A stretch of 64,000 nt of DNA from UM-FILTER-38-24 sp041663205 (GTDB lineage Bacteria; Patescibacteriota; Gracilibacteria; UBA1369; LOWO2-01-FULL-3). The notes beneath the pieces were generated by a model. The model had not been told where the DNA came from and searched no databases. It was given only the letters and a program-made list of their open reading frames with translations. The DNA lies in the NCBI GenBank assembly GCA_041663205.1, contig JBAZQZ010000006.1, positions 1-64,000 on the forward strand. Reading direction: 5' to 3'. This document shows, piece by piece, positions 43,870 through 53,575 of this stretch; position 1 is the stretch's first letter, and each line of letters opens with the position of its first letter. Made by a program: the position numbers and the translations under genes.

Positions 43870-44730
43870 ATGTTACCTGAAATAAAAAAATCACTTGTCG
43901 AAAAACTTTTGCCAAGGAGAGAAGGAAAATCTCACAAGGGACAGAACGGAAAAGTTTTGATTGTAGGAGGAAGTTTGAATTTTCACGGAGCGCCGATTTT
44001 GGCCGGGCTTGGCGCACTTTATAGTGGTGCGGATTTGGTTTATTTGTACGTGCCCTCATGTAATTTTGATGTGACACGCGGTATGTATCCGGATTTTATT
44101 GTAAGAAAATTTGATGGAGAATTTTTGCAGGAAAAAGACAGCGATGAGATTATTTCTTTCGGAAAAGAATGCGACAGTATTCTCATCGGGCCCGGGATCG
44201 GGACCGAGGAAGCAAGTCAGAAAGCCATCGTGAAGATTTTGAATGATTTGCATGTTCCAACGGTTCTTGATGCCGAGGCTATTTCTGCGTTAAAAAAAGT
44301 TGAAAAATTTCCTTTGCAACAAACTATTGTAATCACTCCCCACTCGCGAGAATTTCAAAATCTTGTGGACAAAGATGTGGTTATAGACGAGCAGGATGCG
44401 AAGTCCGTGATTTTGTTGAGATCCGTTTCGATGGATTTGAAACTCAATGTTTTATTAAAAGGGCCGACGGATTATGTTTCTTCCGAAGAGGGCCACGTGG
44501 AAATAAATCACACAGGAAACGCCGGCATGACCGTTGGGGGTAGCGGGGATGTTTTGAGCGGAGTCGTTGCAACTTTTTTGGCTCAAGGATGCGAAGGATT
44601 TGATGCGGCGAGAGCTGCGGCTTACGTCGTTGGCGATGCCGGGGATGCAATGAAAAAAACAAAAGGTTGGTACTTCTCGGCAAGTGATATTGCGATGGCT
44701 ATTCCGTTTTGTTTGAATAAGTTTTTATAA
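43870..44730 (+). CDS. nnrD: ADP/ATP-dependent NAD(P)H-hydrate dehydratase
   Basis: The 286-residue ribokinase-fold enzyme repairs hydrated NAD(P)H. It shows KGQNGKVLIVGGSLNFHGAPILAGLGALYSGADLV, TPHSREFQNL, and the catalytic NAGMTVGGSGDVLSGVVATFLAQG with GxGD. The epimerase domain that is fused to it in some bacteria is absent. It follows eno at 1 bp. Confidence 0.9.
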   Translation: MLPEIKKSLVEKLLPRREGKSHKGQNGKVLIVGGSLNFHGAPILAGLGALYSGADLVYLYVPSCNFDVTRGMYPDFIVRKFDGEFLQEKDSDEIISFGKECDSILIGPGIGTEEASQKAIVKILNDLHVPTVLDAEAISALKKVEKFPLQQTIVITPHSREFQNLVDKDVVIDEQDAKSVILLRSVSMDLKLNVLLKGPTDYVSSEEGHVEINHTGNAGMTVGGSGDVLSGVVATFLAQGCEGFDAARAAAYVVGDAGDAMKKTKGWYFSASDIAMAIPFCLNKFL

Positions 44731-44731
44731 A

Positions 44732-45796
44732 TTATTTTTCGTATTTCGATTTATTTCCGAAGTATTTTGACATGTGTTTTGATGAAGATTTTTTGCGTTT
44801 CATTATTTCCGCGCGTTTTTTTAGAGTGCTTGGGAGTAGCTTTAAGAAGCCATAAAAACTGCCCCAGAGATATGGCTCAAAGATTGTCATGTACCCGAAC
44901 ATGAGAATTTTTCTGCCAAGTATTTGAAAAATATCTTTGAAAAAATTTCCGGGAAGTTCGTTTTTTATTTCCATCAAAAGTTGGTTTCTGAAAGAATATT
45001 TTTTTTGAAATTCACTTAAATTTTTTCTGTTTTCCATGACTTCTTTGCTCGTGAATCTTCGCATAACCCCCGTGCCTCTTCCGTGGTATGCGATTGCTTT
45101 CGGATAAAATAAATTCTTCCATCCGAACAATAAAAATCTCCATGAAAGATCCACATCTTCTTTGTACATAAAGAAATTTTCGTCCAAATATTCGTCGCCG
45201 ATTTTGACGTCTACAAGCGCGTTTTTGCGATACAGCGGACATGCGCCGGAGATCCCGAACACTTCCTGTTCTTCATCAAACTGTCCTATGTCCTCGACTC
45301 CTTGTCCGTCATCAATCACGCGTCTGTTTTTGTATGCAAAAAGTCCGACGGTATCAATGATGTTTGTCGGCTTTTGATTTGCGAAATCATATTTGTAAAC
45401 TTTCCCGGTGATGGATGCGATACTCGGGTCTTTCTCAATCCTTTCTATGATTTTTTCAAAATATTCCGGAGTGTAAATAATGTCCGGATTTGTGATTACA
45501 AGAAAATCCGCATCGTTTTTCATCGCCAATTTTATCCCCTGATTCGCCGCTTTCGCATACCCCAGATTTTCAGCGTTGTCTATCACTATAAGAGGCTTAT
45601 TGTTCCGAATTTCCGCATTGTTTGAATATGTGTTTTTTACAAATTCCAGCCCGTCTTTGTCCGGAGAATTATTATCGATAAAAATCACTTCGATATTTTC
45701 GTAAGTCTGTCCGAATATTGCGTTCAGGCAAGTTTTTAAAAAGTGAGGAGTGTTATAATGAACTATAATTACGGATATTTTTGGCTTATTTGTCAT
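44732..45796 (-). CDS. GT2-family glycosyltransferase
   Basis: From MTNKPKISVIIVHYN (45796), about 354 residues; 19 upstream codons are rejected. The GT-A domain has FIDNNSPDKDG, NLGYAKAANQGIKL, the DXD-like TNPDI and FGISGACPLYRK..FFMYKEDVDLSWR. A C-terminal membrane-associated part (GYMTIFEPYLWGSFYGFLKLLP) suggests work at the membrane on surface glycans. It is convergent with nnrD and divergent from metK. Confidence 0.9.
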   Translation of the reverse strand: MTNKPKISVIIVHYNTPHFLKTCLNAIFGQTYENIEVIFIDNNSPDKDGLEFVKNTYSNNAEIRNNKPLIVIDNAENLGYAKAANQGIKLAMKNDADFLVITNPDIIYTPEYFEKIIERIEKDPSIASITGKVYKYDFANQKPTNIIDTVGLFAYKNRRVIDDGQGVEDIGQFDEEQEVFGISGACPLYRKNALVDVKIGDEYLDENFFMYKEDVDLSWRFLLFGWKNLFYPKAIAYHGRGTGVMRRFTSKEVMENRKNLSEFQKKYSFRNQLLMEIKNELPGNFFKDIFQILGRKILMFGYMTIFEPYLWGSFYGFLKLLPSTLKKRAEIMKRKKSSSKHMSKYFGNKSKYEK

Positions 45797-45876
45797 AATT
45801 TTTAAAAAATTGACTTTTCTTTTATTTCCTTTTGGTGTATCTTTGTTCGGCAATAGTTTACTTATATATTTTCGCG

Positions 45877-47028
45877 ATGTCTACATATCTTTTTACATCC
45901 GAATCCGTCACGGAAGGGCATCCTGATAAGATCGCCGACCTGATTTCCGACGCTGTCTTGGACGACTTGATTGCGCAGGATCCTATGAGCAGAGTCGCGT
46001 GCGAAACTATGGTTTCGACAGGGCTTGTGCTTCTTACCGGAGAAATTCGCACAAACGGATATGCGGATATTCCGAAAATCGTTCGAAAAACCATAAAAGA
46101 TATCGGCTATACGGATGCGACTTATGGCTTTGACTACAAGGCTTGCAGTGTTTTGACCGCGATTGATGAACAGAGCGCGGATATTGCGCTCGGAGTGGAC
46201 AGCGGCGGCGCGGGAGATCAAGGAATGATGTTTGGTTTTGCGTGCGACGAAACGCCGGAGCTCATGCCTATGCCAATAATGCTTGCTCACAAACTCGCGA
46301 TGAAACTTGCGGAAGTTCGAAAAAAAGGAATTCTTTCATACTTACGTCCGGATGGAAAAACACAAGTGACCGTGGAATATGACGGATTTAAGCCGGTTCG
46401 CGTGGATACGATTGTCGTTTCGACGCAACACGGACCGGAAGTTTCGCAGTCAAAAATCAAGAAAGATGTGATTGAGTATGTAATCAAGCCTGTGTGCGGA
46501 CGGCTTCTAGATGGTAAAACCAAGTATCACGTAAATCCCACCGGAAGATTTATTATCGGTGGACCGCCGGGAGATAGCGGACTTACCGGAAGAAAAATAA
46601 TTGTGGATACTTATGGCGGGATGGCGCGACACGGAGGAGGCTGTTTTTCGGGTAAGGATCCGACAAAAGTCGATAGGAGTGGCGCGTACATGGGAAGATA
46701 TGTCGCGAAAAATATTGTGGCAAGCGGACTTTGTAAAAGATGCGAAATACAGGTTGCCTATGCGATCGGCGTGAAAGAGCCCGTCAGTGTTTTTGTCGAC
46801 ACTTTCGGGACCGGGTCTATGAAAAACGGGAAGAAAATTTCTGATTCCGATATTGCAGAGGTTATAAAAAAGAATTTTGATTTTTCTCCGCAGGGAATTA
46901 TAAAGACTTTGGATCTACGACGTCCTATTTATAAAAAAACGGCCTCTTACGGGCATTTTGGCAGAGTCGGTGAGGATTTCACCTGGGAAAAAACTGACAT
47001 GGCACAGAGGCTTAAGAAATCAGTTTAG
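45877..47028 (+). CDS. metK: S-adenosylmethionine synthase
   Basis: From MSTYLFTSESVTEGHPDKIADL (45877), 383 residues; the 15 codons before it are hydrophobic and unlikely. It has GGAGDQGMMFGFACDETPE (ATP site), the substrate loop GHPDK, and HGGGCFSGKDPTKVDRSGAY near the end. It makes the methyl donor used by MiaB and others. It ends convergently with a MazF-like gene, overlapping by 9 bp. Confidence 0.96.
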   Translation: MSTYLFTSESVTEGHPDKIADLISDAVLDDLIAQDPMSRVACETMVSTGLVLLTGEIRTNGYADIPKIVRKTIKDIGYTDATYGFDYKACSVLTAIDEQSADIALGVDSGGAGDQGMMFGFACDETPELMPMPIMLAHKLAMKLAEVRKKGILSYLRPDGKTQVTVEYDGFKPVRVDTIVVSTQHGPEVSQSKIKKDVIEYVIKPVCGRLLDGKTKYHVNPTGRFIIGGPPGDSGLTGRKIIVDTYGGMARHGGGCFSGKDPTKVDRSGAYMGRYVAKNIVASGLCKRCEIQVAYAIGVKEPVSVFVDTFGTGSMKNGKKISDSDIAEVIKKNFDFSPQGIIKTLDLRRPIYKKTASYGHFGRVGEDFTWEKTDMAQRLKKSV

Positions 47029-47343
47029 GTAGTTAACGAGTTGTTTGCTTATTTTTGTAATGCCTTCTTGGCTTAAGGCCCCTATTTTTTTCAGGATTAA
47101 ATCTTTTTCCAAGGTAAAAAGATTTGAAAATCTTATGTATGATGTTTTGTTTAGATGCCCGAGTGCTAATTCTTTTTGCTTTATTTCTTGAGAATAAATT
47201 GATTTTGTTCCAAATATGCCGAGTAAAATCACGTCCACCCCTCTGTTAAATTCTCCATTCGAAATGATTAATGCAGGCCTTATTTTTGAGCCTTTTAGGG
47301 AAGTGAACGGGAAATTTGTAATTATGATATCTCCTTGTCTCAT
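47020..47343 (-). CDS. MazF/PemK-like mRNA interferase toxin
   Basis: The 107-residue protein begins RQGDIIITNFPFTSLKGSKIRPALIIS, the MazF/PemK-like RNA-binding strand and Arg-Pro motif. DVILLGIFGT and SYIRFSNLFTLEKDLI follow. The antitoxin gene lies 4 bp upstream. Confidence 0.85.
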   Translation of the reverse strand: MRQGDIIITNFPFTSLKGSKIRPALIISNGEFNRGVDVILLGIFGTKSIYSQEIKQKELALGHLNKTSYIRFSNLFTLEKDLILKKIGALSQEGITKISKQLVNYLN

Positions 47344-47347
47344 TGGA

Positions 47348-47578
47348 TTATTCCGTTTTAAATAAATTGTCGTGCTCGGGGCTTGTCCATTCTTTCATTG
47401 AGTGGTTAAGCATTTGATAATACTGTGTTTTTTCTTTTTTTATTTTTTGTTTCTCCAGATAGTTTTTCCTTATAAGATCTCTGAAAAACTCGCTTCTGTT
47501 TGCGTATTTTTTTGCTTTTACTTCATGTTCAACTATGTCCGCCAATTCCTTATTTAAAGATATGTTAATTGTTATCAT
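47348..47578 (-). CDS. Ribbon-helix-helix antitoxin
   Basis: From MITINISLNKELADIVEHEVKAKKYANRSEFFRDLIRK (47578), 76 residues. It is a CopG/ParD-type RHH protein rather than MazE, pairing with a MazF-like toxin. The longer frame (to 47629) is judged untranslated because the RHH strand starts at MITINIS. Confidence 0.82.
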   Translation of the reverse strand: MITINISLNKELADIVEHEVKAKKYANRSEFFRDLIRKNYLEKQKIKKEKTQYYQMLNHSMKEWTSPEHDNLFKTE

Positions 47579-47821
47579 TTTTGTTGTTATTATTTTTAAG
47601 ACTCTTTTTAGAGTAGCAAGGTTTGGCATAGATTGTCAATGTTTGGCAGATATGATTTTGAGAGCTCAGGCGCCGGTTGCAAGAATTTTTTAAGGGCCTC
47701 TGAAGATTTTTTTGTTGTGACTTCTGGCAAGTTTTCCTTTCTAAAAAATCTCCGACGCCTGACTGCGTTTAAAGTTTTAGCACACCGACATTAAAAAAAT
47801 GTTAAAAAAACATTAAAAAAA

Positions 47822-47859
47822 GTTAAAATTCCTGCCTGCCGGCAGGCAGGTTTATAAAA
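47822..47859. repeat. 38-bp repeat with 20-bp palindrome, copy 1
   Basis: GTTAAAATT, the palindrome CCTGCCTGCCGGCAGGCAGG and TTTATAAAA occur here and again, identically, at 55035-55072. An AT-rich run of TTAAA/ATTAAA precedes both. The core palindrome recurs in many CPR assemblies and resembles a REP element. The rest of 47630-47820 shows no gene. Confidence 0.85.
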
Positions 47860-47898
47860 TCCCGACGGGCGGTTTATAAAAAGATTTTTTGTCGAATA

Positions 47899-47926
47899 AA
47901 AACCCCTCGGGTTGGCGAGGGGTTTT
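47899..47926. terminator. Intrinsic terminator after SLH gene 1
   Basis: AAAACCCCTCG (47899-47909), loop GGTTGG, CGAGGGGTTTT (47916-47926). An 11-bp stem with A and T runs, about 80 bp downstream of the SLH gene 1 stop on the minus strand. Confidence 0.8.
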
Positions 47927-47983
47927 GAAAGTGCGGGTGAAAATGCTGGGTGCAAGCGATGGATGTGCGTGCAAGAGGGCCGG

Positions 47984-48007
47984 AAAGTTATCCTCGAGGA
48001 TAACTTT
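47984..48007. repeat. 24-bp perfect palindrome over the SLH gene 1 stop codon
   Basis: The 24 bp centred on CTCGAG read AAAGTTATCCTC and its reverse complement, and include two bases of the stop codon. A partial copy, AAAGTTATCCTCGAGGAT, is at 62565-62582 near the end of SLH gene 3. It could be a terminator-like hairpin or a protein-binding site. Confidence 0.7.
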
Positions 48008-51000
48008 ATTTCACTCCGAGGAATTCTCCGAACATGTTGTATAGGATTTTTGCGGCGTTTCCGCGAGTTATCGTTCCGTTGGCGTAGAAACATTCGCCTT
48101 TCCTGCATTCCGTTCCTGTGATGAAGCCTTTTTCGCTTGCCACTGCGATATCCGATGCATACTTTGTTTCCGAACTTACGTCTCCAAACGGCATCGTTTG
48201 TATACTTTCCGCAAGTGTTTTTGCTTCGGCTCTGAAATCTCTATCCACCAGTTTCAGAATGTTTGTCGCAAATTTCAGAAATTCCACTTTGCTTATGTAT
48301 GTTTCCGGTCCGTATGTTGTCGCCGTATTGCTTATGAATTTTCTATTTTTCATTTCCTGGACATATGCCGCATCCCATCTGTCTTTTGGTACATCCATGT
48401 ATGGATCTTCTTCCGGTTGTGCGGGTTCGATGCCCAAAATACGGCAGAATACAGCCGCGACTTCCGCGCGATTTATGCTTCTGCTCGTGTCAAATGTTCC
48501 GTCTTCATTTCCTTCAAACACTCCCGCTTTTATCATCGCTAAAAATTCTTTCTCCAATGGATTTTCAATGTCTTCGATAATTTTTATTTCTTCGCCGAGG
48601 TCTGTGATTACTATGATTTCACCTTGTTCTTGAAGCTCTGTTTCAAGCGCTGTGAGCGATGTTTCCATGGCTTGCGCTTCTTCTTCCGTGAGTGGTGTTC
48701 TTACGGCGGGAATTTCTTCGGCAAGTGCTTCGTCCGCAGGTTCGGCTGGCGTGGTGGTTGTTGCAGGTGCGGCAGGAGTGCTTAATGGTGAACCTGAATC
48801 TCCTCCGCTACTGCCAGAAGCACCTTTTAAGAAATAACTTATTTCCGAGCCTGCTGTCCCAACGTTACCGGCTATATCTACTCCATATCCTTTCATATAG
48901 TAAGTATTTCCTTCTGTCAGGCCTGACACATTTGACGTTCTGGTTGCGATTGTTCCCAATGCTGAATCATTGCTCACTTTCCATAGACTGCTTGCGAGTC
49001 CTACTCCGGATGATGTTCCATATGCCATCATATAACTTCCAAAGTCTGCAAGTGTAGAGTGAGCCGTCCAGTTTATTATTGCCGTATCTGAACTTGCTAT
49101 TCCTCCGTATGTTAATCCCGTAATCTGGCTTGGCGGGGTTGAGTCCCAGGATGTCACCGTCGTGGCTACGACCGGGTTTGATGTGTTCACTTTTCTTGTA
49201 TTTGCCACCGTATAACCTACCGGAGTTGATGCTTGTGAGAGGATATAGGTCCCGTCAATCGGGGTAAATGTTCCTGATGGGTTTGTCGTTCCTGATACGA
49301 AATATGTACCGCTATTTGCGTTGAAAGTAATTGTTAATATTTCTCCGGAGGAATCTATTCCCATGTGATTATTAGTTTGGGCGCTTGGGATATAGTTGCT
49401 TGTTACTGAGAACAATCCTATGCCTTCTATCAAAACTGAGTCTGTCGCTGTTGCCGTGGTCCCGTCTGCCGCCGTCAATCCTCCTATTGACGTTGTTGAA
49501 TCTCCTGTCTCGCTTGTTGTTATATCAGCATCGTCTATTATTCCGTTCGTTCCTCCTAAGTCTATATACATTGGCTCTGAGTATGTTAGCTTCAACGTAT
49601 TGTAACTATTTGAGAGCTGAACAAGTTCTTGGCTTACCAGTACCGGTTGCGTGGCGTCCACTTCTTTTCCCGTGCGGTCTGATGCCGCTATTTGGCCGTC
49701 GGTTGCGGTATTGAGTAAGTTTCCGGCCCAGTCTTTTATGAGGGTTGTTGAGCCGGAATAGGTGAATACTCCGTCTGACGCGGCGGTTCCCGTGGCGGCT
49801 GTGTCGGCCGTTCTGTTAAATGTCATTTCCTCATCAAATGCTGTGCCTGTTGAAAATGTTCCCGCGCCGCTTGCCAAAGAACCGTTTGCGTTAGTGAAGG
49901 CTTCGTCATCCATATCTTCACTGAAAACAATTAAAGCTCTGTCAATTTTTCCGTTAACAGAAGCCTCTGAATAAGTGATTGTTGTGATTGTCGGTTGGGT
50001 TAAGTCCCATGTTGTGCCGGCGGTGGAGGCGACTACTGTGGGGGCGACTTTATTCCCCACCGCATCTGCGACCACCTGTGAGATTTCAGGAGCCGGAGTG
50101 AAATTCCCGCTTGGCGCTGTGGTTGAAGTACTATTTATGTATCCGGTTGATGTGGAGTTCGTACCCAAACTAATTATAATTGTTGCCGTCCCTGTGCCCC
50201 CGACTTCATTCCCTCCCGTTACGGCTGTCGTGTTCCCCGTGACAGAGAATGAGCCAAATCCGGCTATCACTCCCACCTCGGTAATATCCCCTTTTGTTGG
50301 AGTACTGTCCCCGTTTCCTGTAGCAATAGTGACTGCTTCCGTGTATACCAAATTTATTGAATTTACCGTTGTGCTCATTCCCGAGTATTGAGTGACCGTT
50401 GCAGAAATCACTTTCGGATGGGCGGCGTCGGTGGTGTCTCTTTCTCCGAAGGAATTTAATGTATTGGGGACTATGGCGAGGTCTGAAACTACCCCTATTT
50501 GCTGAATATGTAGCACATAGTCTGTTTTATTCGCGGCAATGGTTTCCGTTCCCGAGGCCACTCCGACAAAAATATATTGATCGTTTGCGACATTGGTTTC
50601 GTGTCCGCCAGGTGCCGGAACGGCGGAAGCGAATGTTTCCAGTAAACTTCCTCCATCATTGACTGAAATATACGCTTTGTAGTCTGTCTCATTGATTGAT
50701 GTATCGTCTATCGATTCGGTGTACATCACTTTTATGTAATCCACCGTTCCGTCTTGATTATTGTCCAAGGTTTCAAAGCCGGATGTGTTGATTGACGGGT
50801 TTGCTCCATCTGTTGCCGCTACCAGCGATCCTCCGGTTACTGCGGCTACTCCCGCCATGTCCAAGATCCCATCTCCTCCGGTTATTTGAAGTTTTAGCAA
50901 ATTACCAGTATCGTTTGCCGTACAGTTGCTACATCTAAAGAACAGGTCCGTGTCGTCTGTTGTATCACTATATGCTTCCGTCAATGCTGTTTCGGCGTTT

Positions 51001-52736
51001 AAAGTTATGACGAAATCCGTGACTGCAACGCTATCTGCATCCATTGCTTCTGAAAATGTTGCAAGGATTCCATCCATTGTTCCATCTGCTACTCCTGCCG
51101 CTCCTGATACGCTATCTGTATCTTTTGTTACACGTGCTGTGATTATTGCCCCGGCGGCGTCCACTATTGTTTCATTCGCTGTCGCGGCTGCCACGGCTGG
51201 CACATTCGTGGCGGTATCTTTCCATAGTGCCGACAAATTTCCGCTTATCGCTGTTGATCCCGCCGCTGTGTTCACTGCAAGCTGTCCTGTCACTCCAGTC
51301 GCCGTTACTACTGCAAGTATTCCCCCCGGATTAGTTATCCCTGTCGCTCCTGTCATTGCTTGACCATCCGGCAATAATGTGGCCGGTAAATCTGCGAATA
51401 CCGGTAGGGCACTGTCATCCGTGTCTATATTCTCTGTCCATGTGTACGTTATACTATCTATCAATCCGTTGTAGTCCGTATCCGCTGTCGTCACCGTCTT
51501 GATTATCGGATTGGCGTCGTCGTCTATATGAGGTGTAGATACTCCGGTAAATGCTTTTGTCGGAGAATCATTCCCTGAGCTGTCTTCTATCCCGTCGTTT
51601 GCTATAAGTGTTAATGTCAGATCGCCTACCGCTGTGTACAGACCGCTACATGTAAAACCCACTGTGAGCAAAGGAGAGACTTCCGGATCCGCGTTTTCGC
51701 CGGTACAAGATCCGTGGTTTGATGAAGAATCTACTGCCAATCCATTCGCCCCCGGAGCTTTTCCGGCTAAGCTTTCACTAAATGTAAGTTCCAGTCCCTC
51801 CACGCTTCCGTTTTCGTCGTCGTCAATCATGTTCACTACGATAACTATCGGGGCGGCACCATCCACTATCGTTTCATGCCCTGTCGCTTCTGAGGAATCT
51901 GGCTCATTTGCTATTGGAGCGGCCATGTCCGTCCATTTTGTTGATAAATCTCCGCTTATCGCTGTTGATCCCGCCGCTGTGTTTACCCCCAGTTGTCCTG
52001 TCACTCCTGTTGCTACCACCACTGCTAATGCTCCGGCCGGATCAGTTATTCCTGTCGCTCCTGTCATTGCTTGGCCGTCCGGCAATACTGTAGCCGGTAA
52101 ATCTGCGAATACCGGTGCGGCGCCATCATCTGTGTCTACGATTTCTGTCCATGTGTAGGTTATTTTATCTATGAATCCATTCTCGTCTGTATCCTCTGTA
52201 GTTACGGTCTTGATTATCGGGTCGGCTACATCTGATTCCGTTAATCCGGTGGCTATTTGCCCAATATTTACCAGATTTGTATTTCCCGCATTGTCTATTC
52301 TCAAATCGCCACCACCGTTGTCATATACGACATTTAATGCCGTTGCCGATGTGTCCACCAGCAACTGTGGATCTGCTGAGTCTAAATTCAATTGCAATAT
52401 GCAATTGTCGAAGACTTGCTCTCTAATAGCTATGGTTGAGATTGTAACTGCCCCCGATGAAGACGTTACTGTAAATTTACCTATCGTTGTTCCCGCATCC
52501 GTTGCGTGTTTGACTTGAGTACATGTGTCTCCCGCGTATGCCGTAACGATGTTTACCGTATCTATTTTCCCGTCAACAATCGCCTCATCCAGCAATCCTA
52601 CAATAGCAACGTCCCCGGGTGCCGCGAAGGCCGTTTTTGCCGGCAGGAGGAAGGCTGAAATTGCGAATGTGGCGGGGATTACGACTGACAGTAATGTCGC
52701 GAGGGTGATAATGATTTTGCTTTTTTTACGTGACAT
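48006..52736 (-). CDS. SLH-domain surface (S-layer-like) protein 1
   Basis: The 1576-residue secreted protein has a signal peptide (KIIITLATLLSVVIPATFAISAF, cleavage near AFA-AP). Long arrays of repeated Ig-like/cadherin-like units follow, with calcium-binding-type DxDxNGxID (e.g. DTDENGFIDKITYTWTE, DTDYNGLIDSITYTWTE). It includes two near-identical units with ATGITDPAGALAVVVATGVTGQLG. A Gly/Ser/Pro linker precedes three C-terminal SLH motifs (EFLAMIKAGVFEGNEDGTF..., YVQEMKNRKFISN, YASDIAVASEKGFITG). SLH domains bind cell-wall polymer, so it probably forms the outer layer. A Cys-X4-Cys pair (ECRKGECF) sits in the third SLH. Confidence 0.93.
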   Translation of the reverse strand: MSRKKSKIIITLATLLSVVIPATFAISAFLLPAKTAFAAPGDVAIVGLLDEAIVDGKIDTVNIVTAYAGDTCTQVKHATDAGTTIGKFTVTSSSGAVTISTIAIREQVFDNCILQLNLDSADPQLLVDTSATALNVVYDNGGGDLRIDNAGNTNLVNIGQIATGLTESDVADPIIKTVTTEDTDENGFIDKITYTWTEIVDTDDGAAPVFADLPATVLPDGQAMTGATGITDPAGALAVVVATGVTGQLGVNTAAGSTAISGDLSTKWTDMAAPIANEPDSSEATGHETIVDGAAPIVIVVNMIDDDENGSVEGLELTFSESLAGKAPGANGLAVDSSSNHGSCTGENADPEVSPLLTVGFTCSGLYTAVGDLTLTLIANDGIEDSSGNDSPTKAFTGVSTPHIDDDANPIIKTVTTADTDYNGLIDSITYTWTENIDTDDSALPVFADLPATLLPDGQAMTGATGITNPGGILAVVTATGVTGQLAVNTAAGSTAISGNLSALWKDTATNVPAVAAATANETIVDAAGAIITARVTKDTDSVSGAAGVADGTMDGILATFSEAMDADSVAVTDFVITLNAETALTEAYSDTTDDTDLFFRCSNCTANDTGNLLKLQITGGDGILDMAGVAAVTGGSLVAATDGANPSINTSGFETLDNNQDGTVDYIKVMYTESIDDTSINETDYKAYISVNDGGSLLETFASAVPAPGGHETNVANDQYIFVGVASGTETIAANKTDYVLHIQQIGVVSDLAIVPNTLNSFGERDTTDAAHPKVISATVTQYSGMSTTVNSINLVYTEAVTIATGNGDSTPTKGDITEVGVIAGFGSFSVTGNTTAVTGGNEVGGTGTATIIISLGTNSTSTGYINSTSTTAPSGNFTPAPEISQVVADAVGNKVAPTVVASTAGTTWDLTQPTITTITYSEASVNGKIDRALIVFSEDMDDEAFTNANGSLASGAGTFSTGTAFDEEMTFNRTADTAATGTAASDGVFTYSGSTTLIKDWAGNLLNTATDGQIAASDRTGKEVDATQPVLVSQELVQLSNSYNTLKLTYSEPMYIDLGGTNGIIDDADITTSETGDSTTSIGGLTAADGTTATATDSVLIEGIGLFSVTSNYIPSAQTNNHMGIDSSGEILTITFNANSGTYFVSGTTNPSGTFTPIDGTYILSQASTPVGYTVANTRKVNTSNPVVATTVTSWDSTPPSQITGLTYGGIASSDTAIINWTAHSTLADFGSYMMAYGTSSGVGLASSLWKVSNDSALGTIATRTSNVSGLTEGNTYYMKGYGVDIAGNVGTAGSEISYFLKGASGSSGGDSGSPLSTPAAPATTTTPAEPADEALAEEIPAVRTPLTEEEAQAMETSLTALETELQEQGEIIVITDLGEEIKIIEDIENPLEKEFLAMIKAGVFEGNEDGTFDTSRSINRAEVAAVFCRILGIEPAQPEEDPYMDVPKDRWDAAYVQEMKNRKFISNTATTYGPETYISKVEFLKFATNILKLVDRDFRAEAKTLAESIQTMPFGDVSSETKYASDIAVASEKGFITGTECRKGECFYANGTITRGNAAKILYNMFGEFLGVK

Positions 52737-52881
52737 GGTTTTTGAGGTTATGTTTTTTTTGTATTCTATAACGACACGAAAAATTCGTGTTTGGTTTGAT
52801 TTTACACCTGAATCGGGCGTGAGTTAAATTTGGTTTTGGGGATTTTGTTGACAGAAGGCGGAGGTGTGGGGGAAGTTTTAG

Positions 52882-52939
52882 TTGCATTTTGAGTGAATCT
52901 TTGCTATTATGTTTCTGTAAAGGGACAAAAATGTCCTTT
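52882..52939 (+). promoter_or_regulatory. Promoter and operator of AbiE module 1
   Basis: TTGCAT (52882-52887), 17 bp, TATTAT (52905-52910), then an inverted repeat AAAGGGACA-aaaa-TGTCCTTT (52919-52939) just upstream of the start codon at 52952. AbiEi proteins autorepress through inverted repeats, so the repeat is a candidate operator. Upstream (52737-52860) I see only a hairpin ACACGAA-AAA-TTCGTGT at 52775-52791. Confidence 0.6.
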
Positions 52940-52951
52940 AATAGAATTATT

Positions 52952-53575
52952 ATGACGTTTATTGAGTTTCAAAATCAGCTGTCCGATTATCCGGTTTTTT
53001 CATTGCAAGATATAAAAAAGGTTTCCAGCAACTTTTCTTACAGACAATTGGACCGCTTTGCAAAGAAGGGATATTTGAAGAAGATTAAGCGTGGTTTTTA
53101 TTGTTTCAGCACTCAGAATTTGAATCAAAATTTCCTTTTTTATGTCGCAAACAAAATTTATTCGCCTTCATATGTATCTATGGAGATGGCATTAAAATAT
53201 TACGGTCTTATTCCTGAAGAGATTTTTCAGATAACTTCCGTGAGTACAAAAAAAACTGCAAACTTTGAGACTTCTGTCGGGAATTTTGATTACAGGTGCG
53301 TTAAGCCAAGTCTTTATTTCGGTTATAGACTGGTTGAATTTGGCCGACAGAAGATACTTTTGGCAGAACCCGAGAAAGCGATTTTGGATTATTTTTACAT
53401 CAATTCAAATCTAAAAACCGGTGATGATTTTTTGGGTATGCGTATTAACAGCGATGAATTCAAGGCACAAATAAATCTTGAAAAGTTGCAAAAATATCTT
53501 GATGTTTTTGCGAATAAGCGGCTTTCCAAGCGCGTAAATATATTTTTAACAACCATTAAAAATGATAACACTTGA
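52952..53575 (+). CDS. abiEi: AbiEi-type antitoxin (module 1)
   Basis: From MTFIEFQNQLSDYPVF (52952), about 207 residues. It has an N-terminal winged-helix (SLQDIKKVSSNFSYRQLDRFAKKGYLKKIKRGFY) and a C-terminal antitoxin domain (SYVSMEMALKYYGLI, LLAEPEKAILDYFYINS), the AbiEi architecture. It is the first gene of an AbiE type IV TA module; the toxin gene overlaps by 14 bp. The longer frame to 52889 would cover the promoter. Confidence 0.88.
   Translation: MTFIEFQNQLSDYPVFSLQDIKKVSSNFSYRQLDRFAKKGYLKKIKRGFYCFSTQNLNQNFLFYVANKIYSPSYVSMEMALKYYGLIPEEIFQITSVSTKKTANFETSVGNFDYRCVKPSLYFGYRLVEFGRQKILLAEPEKAILDYFYINSNLKTGDDFLGMRINSDEFKAQINLEKLQKYLDVFANKRLSKRVNIFLTTIKNDNT

Noticed and set aside
48118..52518. 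Long plus-strand Val/Ser/Pro-rich frames opposite the SLH genes
   Set aside because: These are shadows of the Thr/Ala/Gly-rich repeats on the coding strand. The same applies at 57.0-60.7 kb and 63.2-63.8 kb.
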